In this document: in pieces, positions 1 to 7,058 of the stretch | Numbering within the stretch: position 1 is the stretch's first letter | Layout: each line of letters starts with the position of its first letter | Origin: DAOTOJ01 sp035451285 | GTDB lineage: Bacteria; Patescibacteriota; Minisyncoccia; UBA6257; Brennerbacteraceae | Assembly: GCA_035451285.1 (NCBI GenBank) | Contig: DAOTOJ010000010.1 | Coordinates: 1 to 13,665, forward strand | DNA: 13,665 nt | Direction of reading: 5' to 3' | Made by a program: the position numbers and the translations under genes | Notes under the pieces: generated by a model | What the model saw: only the letters and a program-made list of their open reading frames with translations | The model's database searches: none | Told to the model about the DNA's origin: nothing

Positions 1-6
1 TAATAA

Positions 7-78
7 GCCACGGTAGCTCAGTGGTAGAGCGGAAGCCTGAAGAGCTTCGCGTCAGGGGTTCGATTCCCTTCCGTGGCA
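7..78 (+). tRNA. tRNA-Phe (anticodon GAA)
   Basis: A full cloverleaf folds by eye. The acceptor stem GCCACGG (7-13) pairs with CCGTGGC (71-77), the D stem is GCTC/GAGC (16-19/27-30), and the anticodon stem is GAAGC/GCTTC (32-36/44-48). The T stem is AGGGG/CCCTT (54-58/66-70) around a TTCGATT loop. The anticodon loop CTGAAGA places GAA at 39-41, which reads UUU and UUC. The discriminator base is A78. The next bases are CA, so CCA is not encoded and must be added by the CCA-adding enzyme. The base 3' of the anticodon is G rather than the A usual in bacterial tRNA-Phe. The D loop is short (7 nt) but keeps the GG pair. The gene ends 2 nt before the stop codon of the opposing rnhB. Confidence 0.95.
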
Positions 79-80
79 CA

Positions 81-725
81 TTAATTTAAATGTTTAGTAT
101 TTAAATTTTTTAAAAAACTTATTCGATGAGCTTCTGAAATTCCGTATTTTTTTATTTTTTGATAATGAACTTTAGTACCATAGCCTTTATGATTTTCAAA
201 AAGATATTGAGGATATTTTTTTGAAAGATTAATCATTAGTCTATCTCTTTTAACTTTGGCAACAATTGAAGCTAAAGAAAGGGAGATTAATTTTTCATCT
301 CCCTTAATAAAAGTATATTGTTTTATTTGGGAATCTAGGGTGTTAATTTTATCTTTGCCATCTAAAAGCAAAATATAATCTTTGACATTTAATTTTTTAA
401 TTGCTTGTGTCATGGCTGACATTGTTGCGTTTTTGATATTTATTTTATCTATTATCTTTGGCCCAACGCTAGCATAAGAAAATTTTAAATTTTCCTGTTT
501 GGTTATCCACAGATAAAGAATCTGGCGTTGTTTGGCTGATAATTTTTTCGAATCTCTGATTTTTATAGGGGGTTTAAAAGCTTTAAAATAAGGATTTTTT
601 ATTAAAATTGCTCCAGCTGTTACTGGTCCTGCCAAAGGGCCTCTGCCAGCTTCATCAATTGCAATAATTGGCAAATTAAAGAGTTGAAAAATTTTCTTTT
701 CTCGTTTAAAATTTGGTAGTTTCAT
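81..725 (-). CDS. rnhB: ribonuclease HII
   Basis: RNase HII cuts the RNA strand of RNA-DNA hybrids and nicks 5' of single ribonucleotides misincorporated in DNA, working in the cytoplasm with two metal ions. The 214-aa product has the usual family length. The catalytic acidic set is visible: D24 and E25 in AIDEAGRG (residues 22-29, including the family's G-R-G loop), D122 in LLLDGKD, and D143 in KGDEKL. Other family blocks are RDSKKLS near 57-63, SLASIVAKVKRDR near 150-162, and the C-terminal HKGYGT. The ATG at 723-725 sits just before the core fold and gives the usual short N-terminus. There is no Shine-Dalgarno site. The gene diverges from dnaE over 35 nt, and its 3' end nearly touches tRNA-Phe. 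Its neighbour is the replicative polymerase, whose ribonucleotide errors this enzyme repairs. I see no defect. Confidence 0.96.
   Translation of the reverse strand: MKLPNFKREKKIFQLFNLPIIAIDEAGRGPLAGPVTAGAILIKNPYFKAFKPPIKIRDSKKLSAKQRQILYLWITKQENLKFSYASVGPKIIDKINIKNATMSAMTQAIKKLNVKDYILLLDGKDKINTLDSQIKQYTFIKGDEKLISLSLASIVAKVKRDRLMINLSKKYPQYLFENHKGYGTKVHYQKIKKYGISEAHRISFLKNLNTKHLN
83..111 (+). terminator. possible AT-only terminator hairpin after tRNA-Phe
   Basis: AATTTAAAT (83-91) and ATTTAAATT (99-107) form a perfect 9-bp inverted repeat around a 7-nt loop, and T continues to position 111. The run of T lies on the plus-strand side, so the structure is oriented to end transcripts from tRNA-Phe. 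It sits inside the last codons of rnhB on the other strand. The stem has no G or C and would be weak, so this is only a candidate. Confidence 0.35.
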
Positions 726-752
726 AAAACTAATTTAAATTAAAACCATTAA

Positions 753-761
753 ATTTTACCA
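753..761 (-). promoter_or_regulatory. candidate extended -10 promoter for rnhB
   Basis: Read on the minus strand this is TGGTAAAAT, which fits the extended -10 pattern TGnTATAAT with one mismatch. Transcription would start near 746, leaving a leader of about 20 nt before the rnhB ATG. I see no good -35 box. The element overlaps the dnaE start codon. This is an inference from a short motif in AT-rich DNA. Confidence 0.3.
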
Positions 762-3700
762 TGAAATTTGCCCATCTTCATCTTCACTCCCATTATTCGT
801 TATTAGACGGAATGTCAACAATTGATGAAATTTTATTAAGAGCAAAAGAATTGGAAATGGAGAGCGTGGCTTTAACTGATCATGGTAACTTATACGGAGC
901 AATTGAATTTTATAAAAAAGCTAAGGCTTATGGAATCCATCCAGTAATTGGCTGTGAGCTGTATTTAGCCCCTCGGACAATTTATGATAAAGATCTAAAT
1001 TTTGACGCCAATTATTTTCATTTATTAGTTTTTGCTAAAAATAATATTGGCTACAAAAATTTGCTTAAGCTCATTAGCTTAGCAAATCTCGAAGGATTCT
1101 ATTATAAGCCTCGAGTAGATAAAAACTTATTAAAAGAATATCGCGAAGGATTAATTGGTACCTCCGGTTGTTTAACTGGCGAAATTCCCAGAGCCATTTT
1201 AAATAAAAATAAAATAAAAACTTTAGTAGAAGAATATTTAGATATTTTTGGCAAAGATGATTTTTATATAGAATTTCAACACCATCCAGAAATTAAAGAA
1301 CAGCAAATTGTTAATGAAGAATTAAAAAAGATAGCCAAAGAATATAATTTAAAAACTATTTTAACTTGTGATAGTCACTATCCTAATTTACAAGATAGAG
1401 AAATTCACGATATTTTTCTTTCTATTCAAACTGGCTCAAACGTTTCCGATCCAGATAGGTTAACAATGAAAGATGCTGATTTTTCAATTAAAGATCCCAA
1501 TAAGATTTATGACGATATTAAAGGTGACGAAGATTTGGTTAAAGCTTTTGAAAACACTTACGAACTTGCCCAAAGATGCCAAGTAGAAATTACTTTAGGA
1601 GAAAATATTTTTCCATTTTTTAAAACTCCTAATGGAGAAAATAATGAAGCTTATTTAAAGAAATTAGCCATAGATGGTTTGAATGAAAGATATTCTAAAA
1701 TAACCAAAGAAATTCAAGAACGATTTGATTATGAATTAAAAGTTATTACCCAAAGAAAATTAACTGATTATTTTCTCATTGTTCAGGACTTTATTAATTG
1801 GGCTAAAAATCAGGATATAGTTATTGGTCCCGGTAGAGGTTCGGTTGTTGGCTCAATTATAGCTTATTGTTTACGTATTACTGAAATAGATCCCTTGAAA
1901 CATGGTTTAATCTTTGAAAGATTTATAAATTTAGAGAGAATGGAAATGCCAGATGTTGATACCGATATTCAGGATAATCGGCGAGAAGAGGTTATTAGAT
2001 ATTTGGAAGAAAGATACGGCAAAGACAGGGTTGCCCAGATTTTAACTTTTGGGGTAATGAAAGCAAGGTTGGCTGTTAGGGATGTTGCTCGGGCTTTAGG
2101 TTTTCCATATTCTCTAGGAGATAAAATTTCAAAACTTATTCCGTTTAATGCCAAAATGGATGAAGCTTTAGAAATTTCTCCGGAATTAAAAGAGCTTTAC
2201 CAAACTAACCCTGACGCTAAATTAGTAATAGATTATGCCAAAAGATTAGAGGGTTTAGTGAGACATGCTTCAGTTCATGCTGCTGGAGTAGTGATAGCTC
2301 CAGGACCATTAACTGATTATGCCCCGCTTCAATATTCTGCTAGAGGCAATAATACTATTACTACTCAATATGAAATGCATTCTATAGAAGATATTGGGCT
2401 TTTGAAAATAGATCTTTTGGGAATAGCTTATTTAACTGTTATTAAAAATACTTTAAGAATAATTCGAAAACTTTATAATGAAGAAGTCGATTTAAGTTCT
2501 TTAAGCGAGGACGACCCACAAGTTTATGAACTTTTATCAAAAGGGGAAACTATCGGAGTTTTTCAAGTAGAATCATCTGGAATGCGTAGATATTTAAAAG
2601 AATTAAAACCTTCAAATTTTGAAGAAATTGTAGCAATGATTGCTTTATATCGACCTGGACCAATAGAACTTATTCCAAGTTATATTAATAGAAAATGGGG
2701 CAGGGAAAAAGTGAGTTATTTGCACCCTAAATTAGAACCAATCTTTAAACCAACTTATGGTATAGGAGTTTATCAAGAGCAAATGATGCAAATAGCTAGA
2801 GATTTAGCTGGTTATTCTTTGGGAGAGGCTGATGTTTTGAGAAAAGCTATTGGCAAGAAGAATAAAGAATTACTGGATTCTCAAAAACAAAAATTAATAG
2901 AGGGAATGATAAAAAATGGCATTCCTAAAGAAACAGCTGCAAAAATTTGGGAACTCTTTTTGCCATTTGCCAGATATGGATTTAATAAAAGCCATGCAGT
3001 GGGTTATGCTAAGGTAGTTTACTATACGGCTTATTTAAAAGCTCATTATCCCCAAGCTTTTATGGCAGCTTTATTAACAGCTCATTTTGGTAATTTAGAT
3101 AAGATAGCAATTGAAATTAGAGAGTGCCAAAGATTGGGCATTAAGATAATCCCCCCAGATATCAATAAATCTTTTGTGGAATTTGGGGTTGACCCTGAAA
3201 CAAAAGATATTATTTTTTCTTTAGCAGCTATTAAAGGAGTCGGTACGATGGTTGCTGAAATTATTCAAGAAGAGAGAAAACAAAATGGGATCTATTCTTC
3301 ATTAACTAATTTCATCAAAAGAATGCCCAAAAATATTATCAATCGTAAGACAATGGAATCATTAATTAAAGCTGGGGTTTTTGACTCGTTTTACGAAAGA
3401 AATCAATTATTGCAGGGCCTAGATGAAATTTTAAAATTTGCTTATCAATTGAATAAAAATAATCAAACTAATCAATTGGGTCTTTTTGCTGGTAATTTAG
3501 AGGATTTAAAAATACCAAAAGTTGAACCCTTAAATAAAAAAGATAAATTAAATTTTGAAAAAGAATATTTGGGTTTATATTTATCAGACCATCCCTTGAA
3601 TGAATACCGGGCAATTTTAACTAAGTTGTCGACTCCTTTTTCTAAAGTAAACAATACTAGTAATGGACAGAAAATAAGAGTTGGGGGATTAATAGAAAAT

Positions 3701-3922
3701 TGTCAAAAGATAATTACTAAAAATGGGAAATCAATGCTTTTTTCAAAATTAGAAGATTTGTCTAATAACAAAATAGAAGTTGTTGTTTTTCCCGATGTTC
3801 TAGAAAAATCAAAGAATCTTTGGCAAGAAAGTAATATTATTTTAGTTGATGGCAAAATTAATAATTATGATGGAGAAATGAAAATTATTTGTGAAAGCGT
3901 CAGACCAATAGAGAGTATTTGA
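761..3922 (+). CDS. dnaE: DNA polymerase III subunit alpha (DnaE type)
   Basis: This is the catalytic subunit of the replicative DNA polymerase. The 1053-aa product starts with a PHP domain: HLHLH at 5-9, TDHGN at 39-43, GCE at 64-66, QHH at 173-175, and C203-D204-S-H206. Its metal-binding pattern looks intact, so proofreading by this domain is possible. The polymerase core carries PDVDTD (397-402), with catalytic D398 and D400 corresponding to E. coli D401 and D403. The third aspartate, D551, is in KIDLLG and corresponds to E. coli D555. A helix-hairpin-helix stretch (KGVGTMVAEII) follows. A consensus beta-clamp motif QLGLF lies at 905-909, and an OB fold runs to the C-terminus (from about IRVGGLIENC). 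It is about 100 residues shorter than E. coli DnaE and ends after the OB fold, so the tau-binding tail appears absent. There is no Shine-Dalgarno site. The stop is TGA, overlapping the ftsH promoter. Confidence 0.98.
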   Translation: MKFAHLHLHSHYSLLDGMSTIDEILLRAKELEMESVALTDHGNLYGAIEFYKKAKAYGIHPVIGCELYLAPRTIYDKDLNFDANYFHLLVFAKNNIGYKNLLKLISLANLEGFYYKPRVDKNLLKEYREGLIGTSGCLTGEIPRAILNKNKIKTLVEEYLDIFGKDDFYIEFQHHPEIKEQQIVNEELKKIAKEYNLKTILTCDSHYPNLQDREIHDIFLSIQTGSNVSDPDRLTMKDADFSIKDPNKIYDDIKGDEDLVKAFENTYELAQRCQVEITLGENIFPFFKTPNGENNEAYLKKLAIDGLNERYSKITKEIQERFDYELKVITQRKLTDYFLIVQDFINWAKNQDIVIGPGRGSVVGSIIAYCLRITEIDPLKHGLIFERFINLERMEMPDVDTDIQDNRREEVIRYLEERYGKDRVAQILTFGVMKARLAVRDVARALGFPYSLGDKISKLIPFNAKMDEALEISPELKELYQTNPDAKLVIDYAKRLEGLVRHASVHAAGVVIAPGPLTDYAPLQYSARGNNTITTQYEMHSIEDIGLLKIDLLGIAYLTVIKNTLRIIRKLYNEEVDLSSLSEDDPQVYELLSKGETIGVFQVESSGMRRYLKELKPSNFEEIVAMIALYRPGPIELIPSYINRKWGREKVSYLHPKLEPIFKPTYGIGVYQEQMMQIARDLAGYSLGEADVLRKAIGKKNKELLDSQKQKLIEGMIKNGIPKETAAKIWELFLPFARYGFNKSHAVGYAKVVYYTAYLKAHYPQAFMAALLTAHFGNLDKIAIEIRECQRLGIKIIPPDINKSFVEFGVDPETKDIIFSLAAIKGVGTMVAEIIQEERKQNGIYSSLTNFIKRMPKNIINRKTMESLIKAGVFDSFYERNQLLQGLDEILKFAYQLNKNNQTNQLGLFAGNLEDLKIPKVEPLNKKDKLNFEKEYLGLYLSDHPLNEYRAILTKLSTPFSKVNNTSNGQKIRVGGLIENCQKIITKNGKSMLFSKLEDLSNNKIEVVVFPDVLEKSKNLWQESNIILVDGKINNYDGEMKIICESVRPIESI

Positions 3923-3947
3923 ATTTTTGTTTTTTAAAGAGTAAAAT
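3919..3947 (+). promoter_or_regulatory. sigma70-type promoter for ftsH
   Basis: TTGAAT (3919-3924) and TAAAAT (3942-3947) are separated by exactly 17 bp. They match the -35 consensus at 4 of 6 and the -10 consensus at 5 of 6 positions. The -35 box contains the TGA stop codon of dnaE. Transcription would start around 3953-3955, only 2-4 nt before the ftsH ATG, so the message would be leaderless or nearly so. Box matches are read directly; use as a promoter is inferred. Confidence 0.5.
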
Positions 3948-3956
3948 AGCTAATCT

Positions 3957-5813
3957 ATGAACAATCTTTTGAAAAACATTTTTTATGTGATAGCATTTTT
4001 TACCATTATTTCAATGATTTTTTCGGTTTTTTCTTCTTTGGATACCGAACAAAAAGATATCTCTTTATCTCAATTAGCATCTAAAATAAATGTTGGTGAA
4101 GTTTCAAAAATTGAAGTTACTAATGATAGCCTAAAGATAACCTCCAAAGATGGCACAATTTATAATTCTCAAAAAGAAACTAATTCTTCTTTAATTGAAA
4201 CTTTAACTAATTTAGGAATTAATCCTGAACAATTGCAAAGCATTGAAATTTCTTTTAATAATGAAAGTTTTACGAATTCTATTTGGATGGTAATTTTGAT
4301 TCAACTAATTTTGCCACTAGTTTTAATTTTTGGGTTATTTTGGTTTATTTCTCGACAAACCCAAAAAGGATTAACCCAAACTTTAAATTTTTCAAAATCA
4401 AATGCTAGATTATTCTCTTCAAATAAAGAAAAGGTGACTTTTAATGATGTTGCTGGAAGTAAAGAAGCTAAAGAAGAATTAAAAGAAGTAGTTGATTTTT
4501 TGAAAAATCCCCAAAAATTTTTAGATATTGGAGCAAGAATTCCCAGGGGGGTATTGTTGGTAGGAGCTCCTGGAACTGGTAAAACTTTATTAGCTAGAGC
4601 AGTAGCAGGCGAAGCTAATGTCCCATTTTTTCATATTTCCGGATCAGAATTTGTAGAACTTTTTGTAGGAGTTGGTGCTTCGCGAGTTAGGGATCTTTTT
4701 TCAACAGCTAAAAAAGTTGCTCCAGCAATTGTGTTTATTGATGAAATAGATGCTGTTGGTAGGCAACGCAGAACAGGTTTAGGGGGAGGACATGACGAAA
4801 GGGAACAAACCCTGAATCAGATTTTAGTTGAAATGGATGGTTTTGATAGAGATACTAATATCATTGTAATAGCAGCTACCAATCGGCCAGATGTTTTGGA
4901 CCCCGCTCTTTTAAGGCCGGGAAGATTTGATAGGCGAATTATTTTAGATTTACCAGATATTAATGAACGAAAAGAGATTTTGAAAATTCATTTAAGAGGT
5001 AAAAAAACTTCTCAAGATGTTGAGTTGGAAGAAATTTCACAAAGAACTCCAGGTTTTTCTGGTGCTGATTTAGCTAATTTAGTTAATGAGGCTGCAATTT
5101 TAGCAGCTAGAAATAACAAAAAAGTAATTGAACAAAATGACTTTTTAGAGGCAATGGAAAAAGTTGTTTTGGGTCCAGAAAGAAAAAGCCATATTTTAAC
5201 CCAGAAAGAAAGAGAAATTACTGCTTATCATGAAGCTGGGCATGCTTTAGTTGCTGCTTTTTCTCCTAATTCCGACCCAATTCATAAAGTTTCAATTGTT
5301 TCTCGGGGAAGAGCAGCTGGTTATACTTTAAAACTTCCAGTTGAAGATACCCATCTTTATTCTAAAGCAAAATTTTTAGATGATTTAAACATTGCTTTGG
5401 GAGGTTATGTTTCTGAAAAAATAATTTTTAAAGATATTACTACTGGCGCTAGTAATGATTTAAAACAGGCAACAGAAATTGCCAGAGATTTAGTAACTAA
5501 ATATGGAATGTCTGAAAAAATAGGGCCAGTATCTTTCTCAGAAGAGGGAGAAATTTTATTTTTAGGAAGGGATCTGTTTAATGAAAAAAAATATTCTGAA
5601 AAAATGGCTCAAGAAATTGACGAAGAAATAAGAAGATTAATAACCCAAGCAGAAAGTAACGCTTTTAAAATTATTAATTCTAACAAAAAATTGTTGGAAA
5701 TAATTGCCAAGAAATTGATAACCGATGAAACTATCGAACGAAAAGAGTTTGAAGAAATTATTTCTTCTTATAATAAGGGAATAAAACAGATTAAAAATAA
5801 TAAGCGTCCGTAG
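3957..5813 (+). CDS. ftsH: ATP-dependent zinc metalloprotease FtsH
   Basis: FtsH is a membrane-anchored AAA+ protease that extracts and degrades misassembled membrane proteins and some regulators; it acts as a hexamer facing the cytoplasm. The 618-aa product has a first membrane segment at about 7-28, a short extracytoplasmic domain, and a second membrane segment at about 108-132. The AAA+ module follows: Walker A GAPGTGKT at 203-210, Walker B with D262-E263, and the second region of homology with arginines in RPGRFDRR. The protease domain has the zinc motif H425-E-A-G-H429 and the third ligand D501 in TGASND. All catalytic residues are present and the length is normal for the family. The ATG at 3957 directly precedes the first membrane helix. 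There is no Shine-Dalgarno site. The last three codons plus the TAG stop overlap the acceptor stem of the following tRNA-Ile gene by 10 nt, which is unusual. Confidence 0.98.
   Translation: MNNLLKNIFYVIAFFTIISMIFSVFSSLDTEQKDISLSQLASKINVGEVSKIEVTNDSLKITSKDGTIYNSQKETNSSLIETLTNLGINPEQLQSIEISFNNESFTNSIWMVILIQLILPLVLIFGLFWFISRQTQKGLTQTLNFSKSNARLFSSNKEKVTFNDVAGSKEAKEELKEVVDFLKNPQKFLDIGARIPRGVLLVGAPGTGKTLLARAVAGEANVPFFHISGSEFVELFVGVGASRVRDLFSTAKKVAPAIVFIDEIDAVGRQRRTGLGGGHDEREQTLNQILVEMDGFDRDTNIIVIAATNRPDVLDPALLRPGRFDRRIILDLPDINERKEILKIHLRGKKTSQDVELEEISQRTPGFSGADLANLVNEAAILAARNNKKVIEQNDFLEAMEKVVLGPERKSHILTQKEREITAYHEAGHALVAAFSPNSDPIHKVSIVSRGRAAGYTLKLPVEDTHLYSKAKFLDDLNIALGGYVSEKIIFKDITTGASNDLKQATEIARDLVTKYGMSEKIGPVSFSEEGEILFLGRDLFNEKKYSEKMAQEIDEEIRRLITQAESNAFKIINSNKKLLEIIAKKLITDETIERKEFEEIISSYNKGIKQIKNNKRP
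5769..5774 (+). promoter_or_regulatory. candidate -10 box for tRNA-Ile inside ftsH
   Basis: A perfect TATAAT lies inside the ftsH 3' end, with its last base 29 nt before the first base of tRNA-Ile. A start near 5781 would leave a leader of about 23 nt for RNase P to remove. No convincing -35 box stands at 16-18 bp spacing: TTGAAG at 5749-5754 is only 14 bp away. In AT-rich coding DNA this hexamer can occur by chance. Confidence 0.3.
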
Positions 5814-5877
5814 CTCAGTTGGCTAGAGCACAGGTCTTATAAACCTGGGGTCGAAGGTTCGAATCCTTCCGGACGCA
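5804..5877 (+). tRNA. tRNA-Ile (anticodon UAU)
   Basis: The cloverleaf is complete with fully paired stems. The acceptor stem is GCGTCCG/CGGACGC (5804-5810/5870-5876), the D stem is GCTC/GAGC (5813-5816/5826-5829), and the anticodon stem is CAGGT/ACCTG (5831-5835/5843-5847). The T stem is GAAGG/CCTTC (5853-5857/5865-5869) around a TTCGAAT loop. The anticodon loop CTTATAA gives TAT at 5838-5840, which reads AUA. The discriminator is A5877, as usual for isoleucine, and CCA is not encoded. Most bacteria read AUA with a CAU tRNA whose C34 is changed to lysidine by TilS; a genomic UAU anticodon is uncommon. ATA codons are used in the surrounding genes, for example in dnaE. The first 10 nt are also the end of ftsH. 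Confidence 0.95.
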
Positions 5878-5913
5878 CTTAGCTATTTTTTTGATTCTTT
5901 TGATGCTTGAATA

Positions 5914-5942
5914 AATAAAAAATTTAAAATTTTTATTATTTT
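5914..5942 (+). terminator. weak AT-only inverted repeat after tRNA-Ile
   Basis: AAAAAT (5918-5923) pairs with ATTTTT (5929-5934) around a 5-nt loop. It can extend by AAT/ATT (5914-5916/5935-5937) past one bulged A. A short T run follows at 5939-5942. It could end transcripts from ftsH and tRNA-Ile, but the stem is all A and T and such repeats are expected in this composition. Confidence 0.22.
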
Positions 5943-5950
5943 GCTATTTC

Positions 5951-5979
5951 TTGAAAATTTTTTTAAATAGGGCTAATAT
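5951..5979 (+). promoter_or_regulatory. sigma70-type promoter for the ABC exporter genes
   Basis: TTGAAA (5951-5956, 5 of 6 matches) and TAATAT (5974-5979, 4 of 6 matches) are separated by 17 bp. A start near 5986 would give a leader of about 66 nt before the ATG at 6052. The leader holds two small adjacent hairpins: GATAT/GTATC at 5997-6001/6007-6011, and CCAATT/AATTGG at 6011-6016/6026-6031. I see no known riboswitch. The promoter is inferred from the motif and the spacing. Confidence 0.45.
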
Positions 5980-6051
5980 TAAAAGTGTCTTAAAAAGATA
6001 TCAGTAGTATCCAATTAGTTAAAGAAATTGGGGCTAAATTTTTTTACTTTT

Positions 6052-7026
6052 ATGTTAGCTATTGAAACTAAAAACTTAAGCAAGGAGTTCAATGGATTAA
6101 AGGCAGTAGATGGTATCTCGTTTAATGTAAATAAAGGAGAAATTTTTGGTTTGTTGGGGCCAAATGGAGCAGGGAAAACCACAACTATTAAAATGTTAGC
6201 AACTTTATTAGATCCTACTCGGGGAGAAGCTAAAGTTTGGGGTTTTGATATCAAAAAACAAAAGAATGAGGTTAGAAATTCTATTGGCATTGTTTTTCAA
6301 GAACCAGCGTTAGATAATCGTTTAACTGGTAGGGAAAATTTAGATTTTCATGCAAGGTTGTATAGCTTAGACGAAGAAATCAGAAAAAAAAGAATTGAAG
6401 AAGTTCTGGAAATAGTTGAATTAAAAGATAAAGCAGATGTGATAGTTGAAAATTATTCTGGTGGAATGCAAAGAAGATTAGAAATTGCTCGAGGTCTTAT
6501 GCACTACCCAAAGGTTTTATTTTTAGATGAACCAACGCTAGGATTAGATACTCAAACTCGACATCGTATTTGGGATTATATTTTAAGTTTGAACAAGAAA
6601 GAACAGACAACCATCATTTTAACTACCCATTATATGGAAGAAGTTGATTATTTATGCCAAAGGATTGCAATTATTGATTTTGGGAAAATTGTTGCTTTAG
6701 ATACTCCAAGTAATTTAAAAAATATTTTAGGTGGAGACGTAATTTCAATTGAAACTACCTTAGCAGAAAAAGCTTTTTTAGCTTTTCAAAAGCTTTCTTG
6801 GGTAAAAAAAATTACCCAGCATGATGGAATGATTGATTTAAATTGCGAACACGGAGAAGAGAAAATTCCACTTTTAATGGAGATAGATCAGAAAGAAGCT
6901 GGTTTTGAAATAAAATCCATTAATCTCAGAAAACCGACATTAGAGGATGTTTTTTTACATTTTACTGGAAGAACTATTAGAGAGATAGAGGCAAGCCAAA
7001 TCGAAAAAAATAAAAGAAGAATTTAA
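6052..7026 (+). CDS. ABC-2 type exporter, ATP-binding protein (DrrA/CcmA-like)
   Basis: This is the ATPase half of an ABC exporter; paired with the permease just downstream it would drive efflux of an unknown substrate. Numbered from the ATG at 6052, it has Walker A GPNGAGKT at 36-43, a Q-loop in VFQEP, the signature SGGMQ at 136-140, Walker B with D159-E160 in FLDEPT, and the H-loop H193 in LTTHYMEE. The C-terminal part has the RKPTLEDVFLHFTGR segment typical of the DrrA-like drug and antibiotic exporter ATPases. The product is 324 aa, normal for this group. A TTG at 6028 would add eight residues, but the family usually begins just before the IETKNLSK strand, so I prefer the ATG. There is no Shine-Dalgarno site. 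The substrate cannot be told; drug, lipid or polysaccharide export are all possible. Confidence 0.93.
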   Translation: MLAIETKNLSKEFNGLKAVDGISFNVNKGEIFGLLGPNGAGKTTTIKMLATLLDPTRGEAKVWGFDIKKQKNEVRNSIGIVFQEPALDNRLTGRENLDFHARLYSLDEEIRKKRIEEVLEIVELKDKADVIVENYSGGMQRRLEIARGLMHYPKVLFLDEPTLGLDTQTRHRIWDYILSLNKKEQTTIILTTHYMEEVDYLCQRIAIIDFGKIVALDTPSNLKNILGGDVISIETTLAEKAFLAFQKLSWVKKITQHDGMIDLNCEHGEEKIPLLMEIDQKEAGFEIKSINLRKPTLEDVFLHFTGRTIREIEASQIEKNKRRI

Positions 7027-7058
7027 TAGAAATAATAAAAATAGTAAAAAGAAAAATT

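Noticed and set aside
31..48. Reading the first tRNA as a UGA (Ser) or other anticodon.
   Set aside because: The 5-bp stem and 7-nt loop fix GAA after the invariant T, and the short variable loop excludes tRNA-Ser.
1969..2154. Minus-strand open frame of 61 codons inside dnaE.
   Set aside because: It is antisense to the conserved polymerase core and looks like a by-product of its codons.
3472..3654. Minus-strand open frame of 60 codons near the end of dnaE.
   Set aside because: It lies opposite the clamp-binding motif and the start of the OB region, and resembles no family.
761..3922. An alternative genetic code (UGA as Gly or Trp), as in some Patescibacteria.
   Set aside because: dnaE ends naturally at TGA after a complete OB fold, and the conserved glycines and tryptophans I checked use standard codons.
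6028..6051. TTG at 6028 as start of the ABC ATPase, adding eight residues.
   Set aside because: The extra residues have no counterpart at the start of this family, and the ATG at 6052 falls just before the first conserved strand.
6015..6290. Minus-strand open frame of 91 codons overlapping the ABC ATPase start.
   Set aside because: It is antisense to Walker A and other conserved codons and has no recognisable domain.
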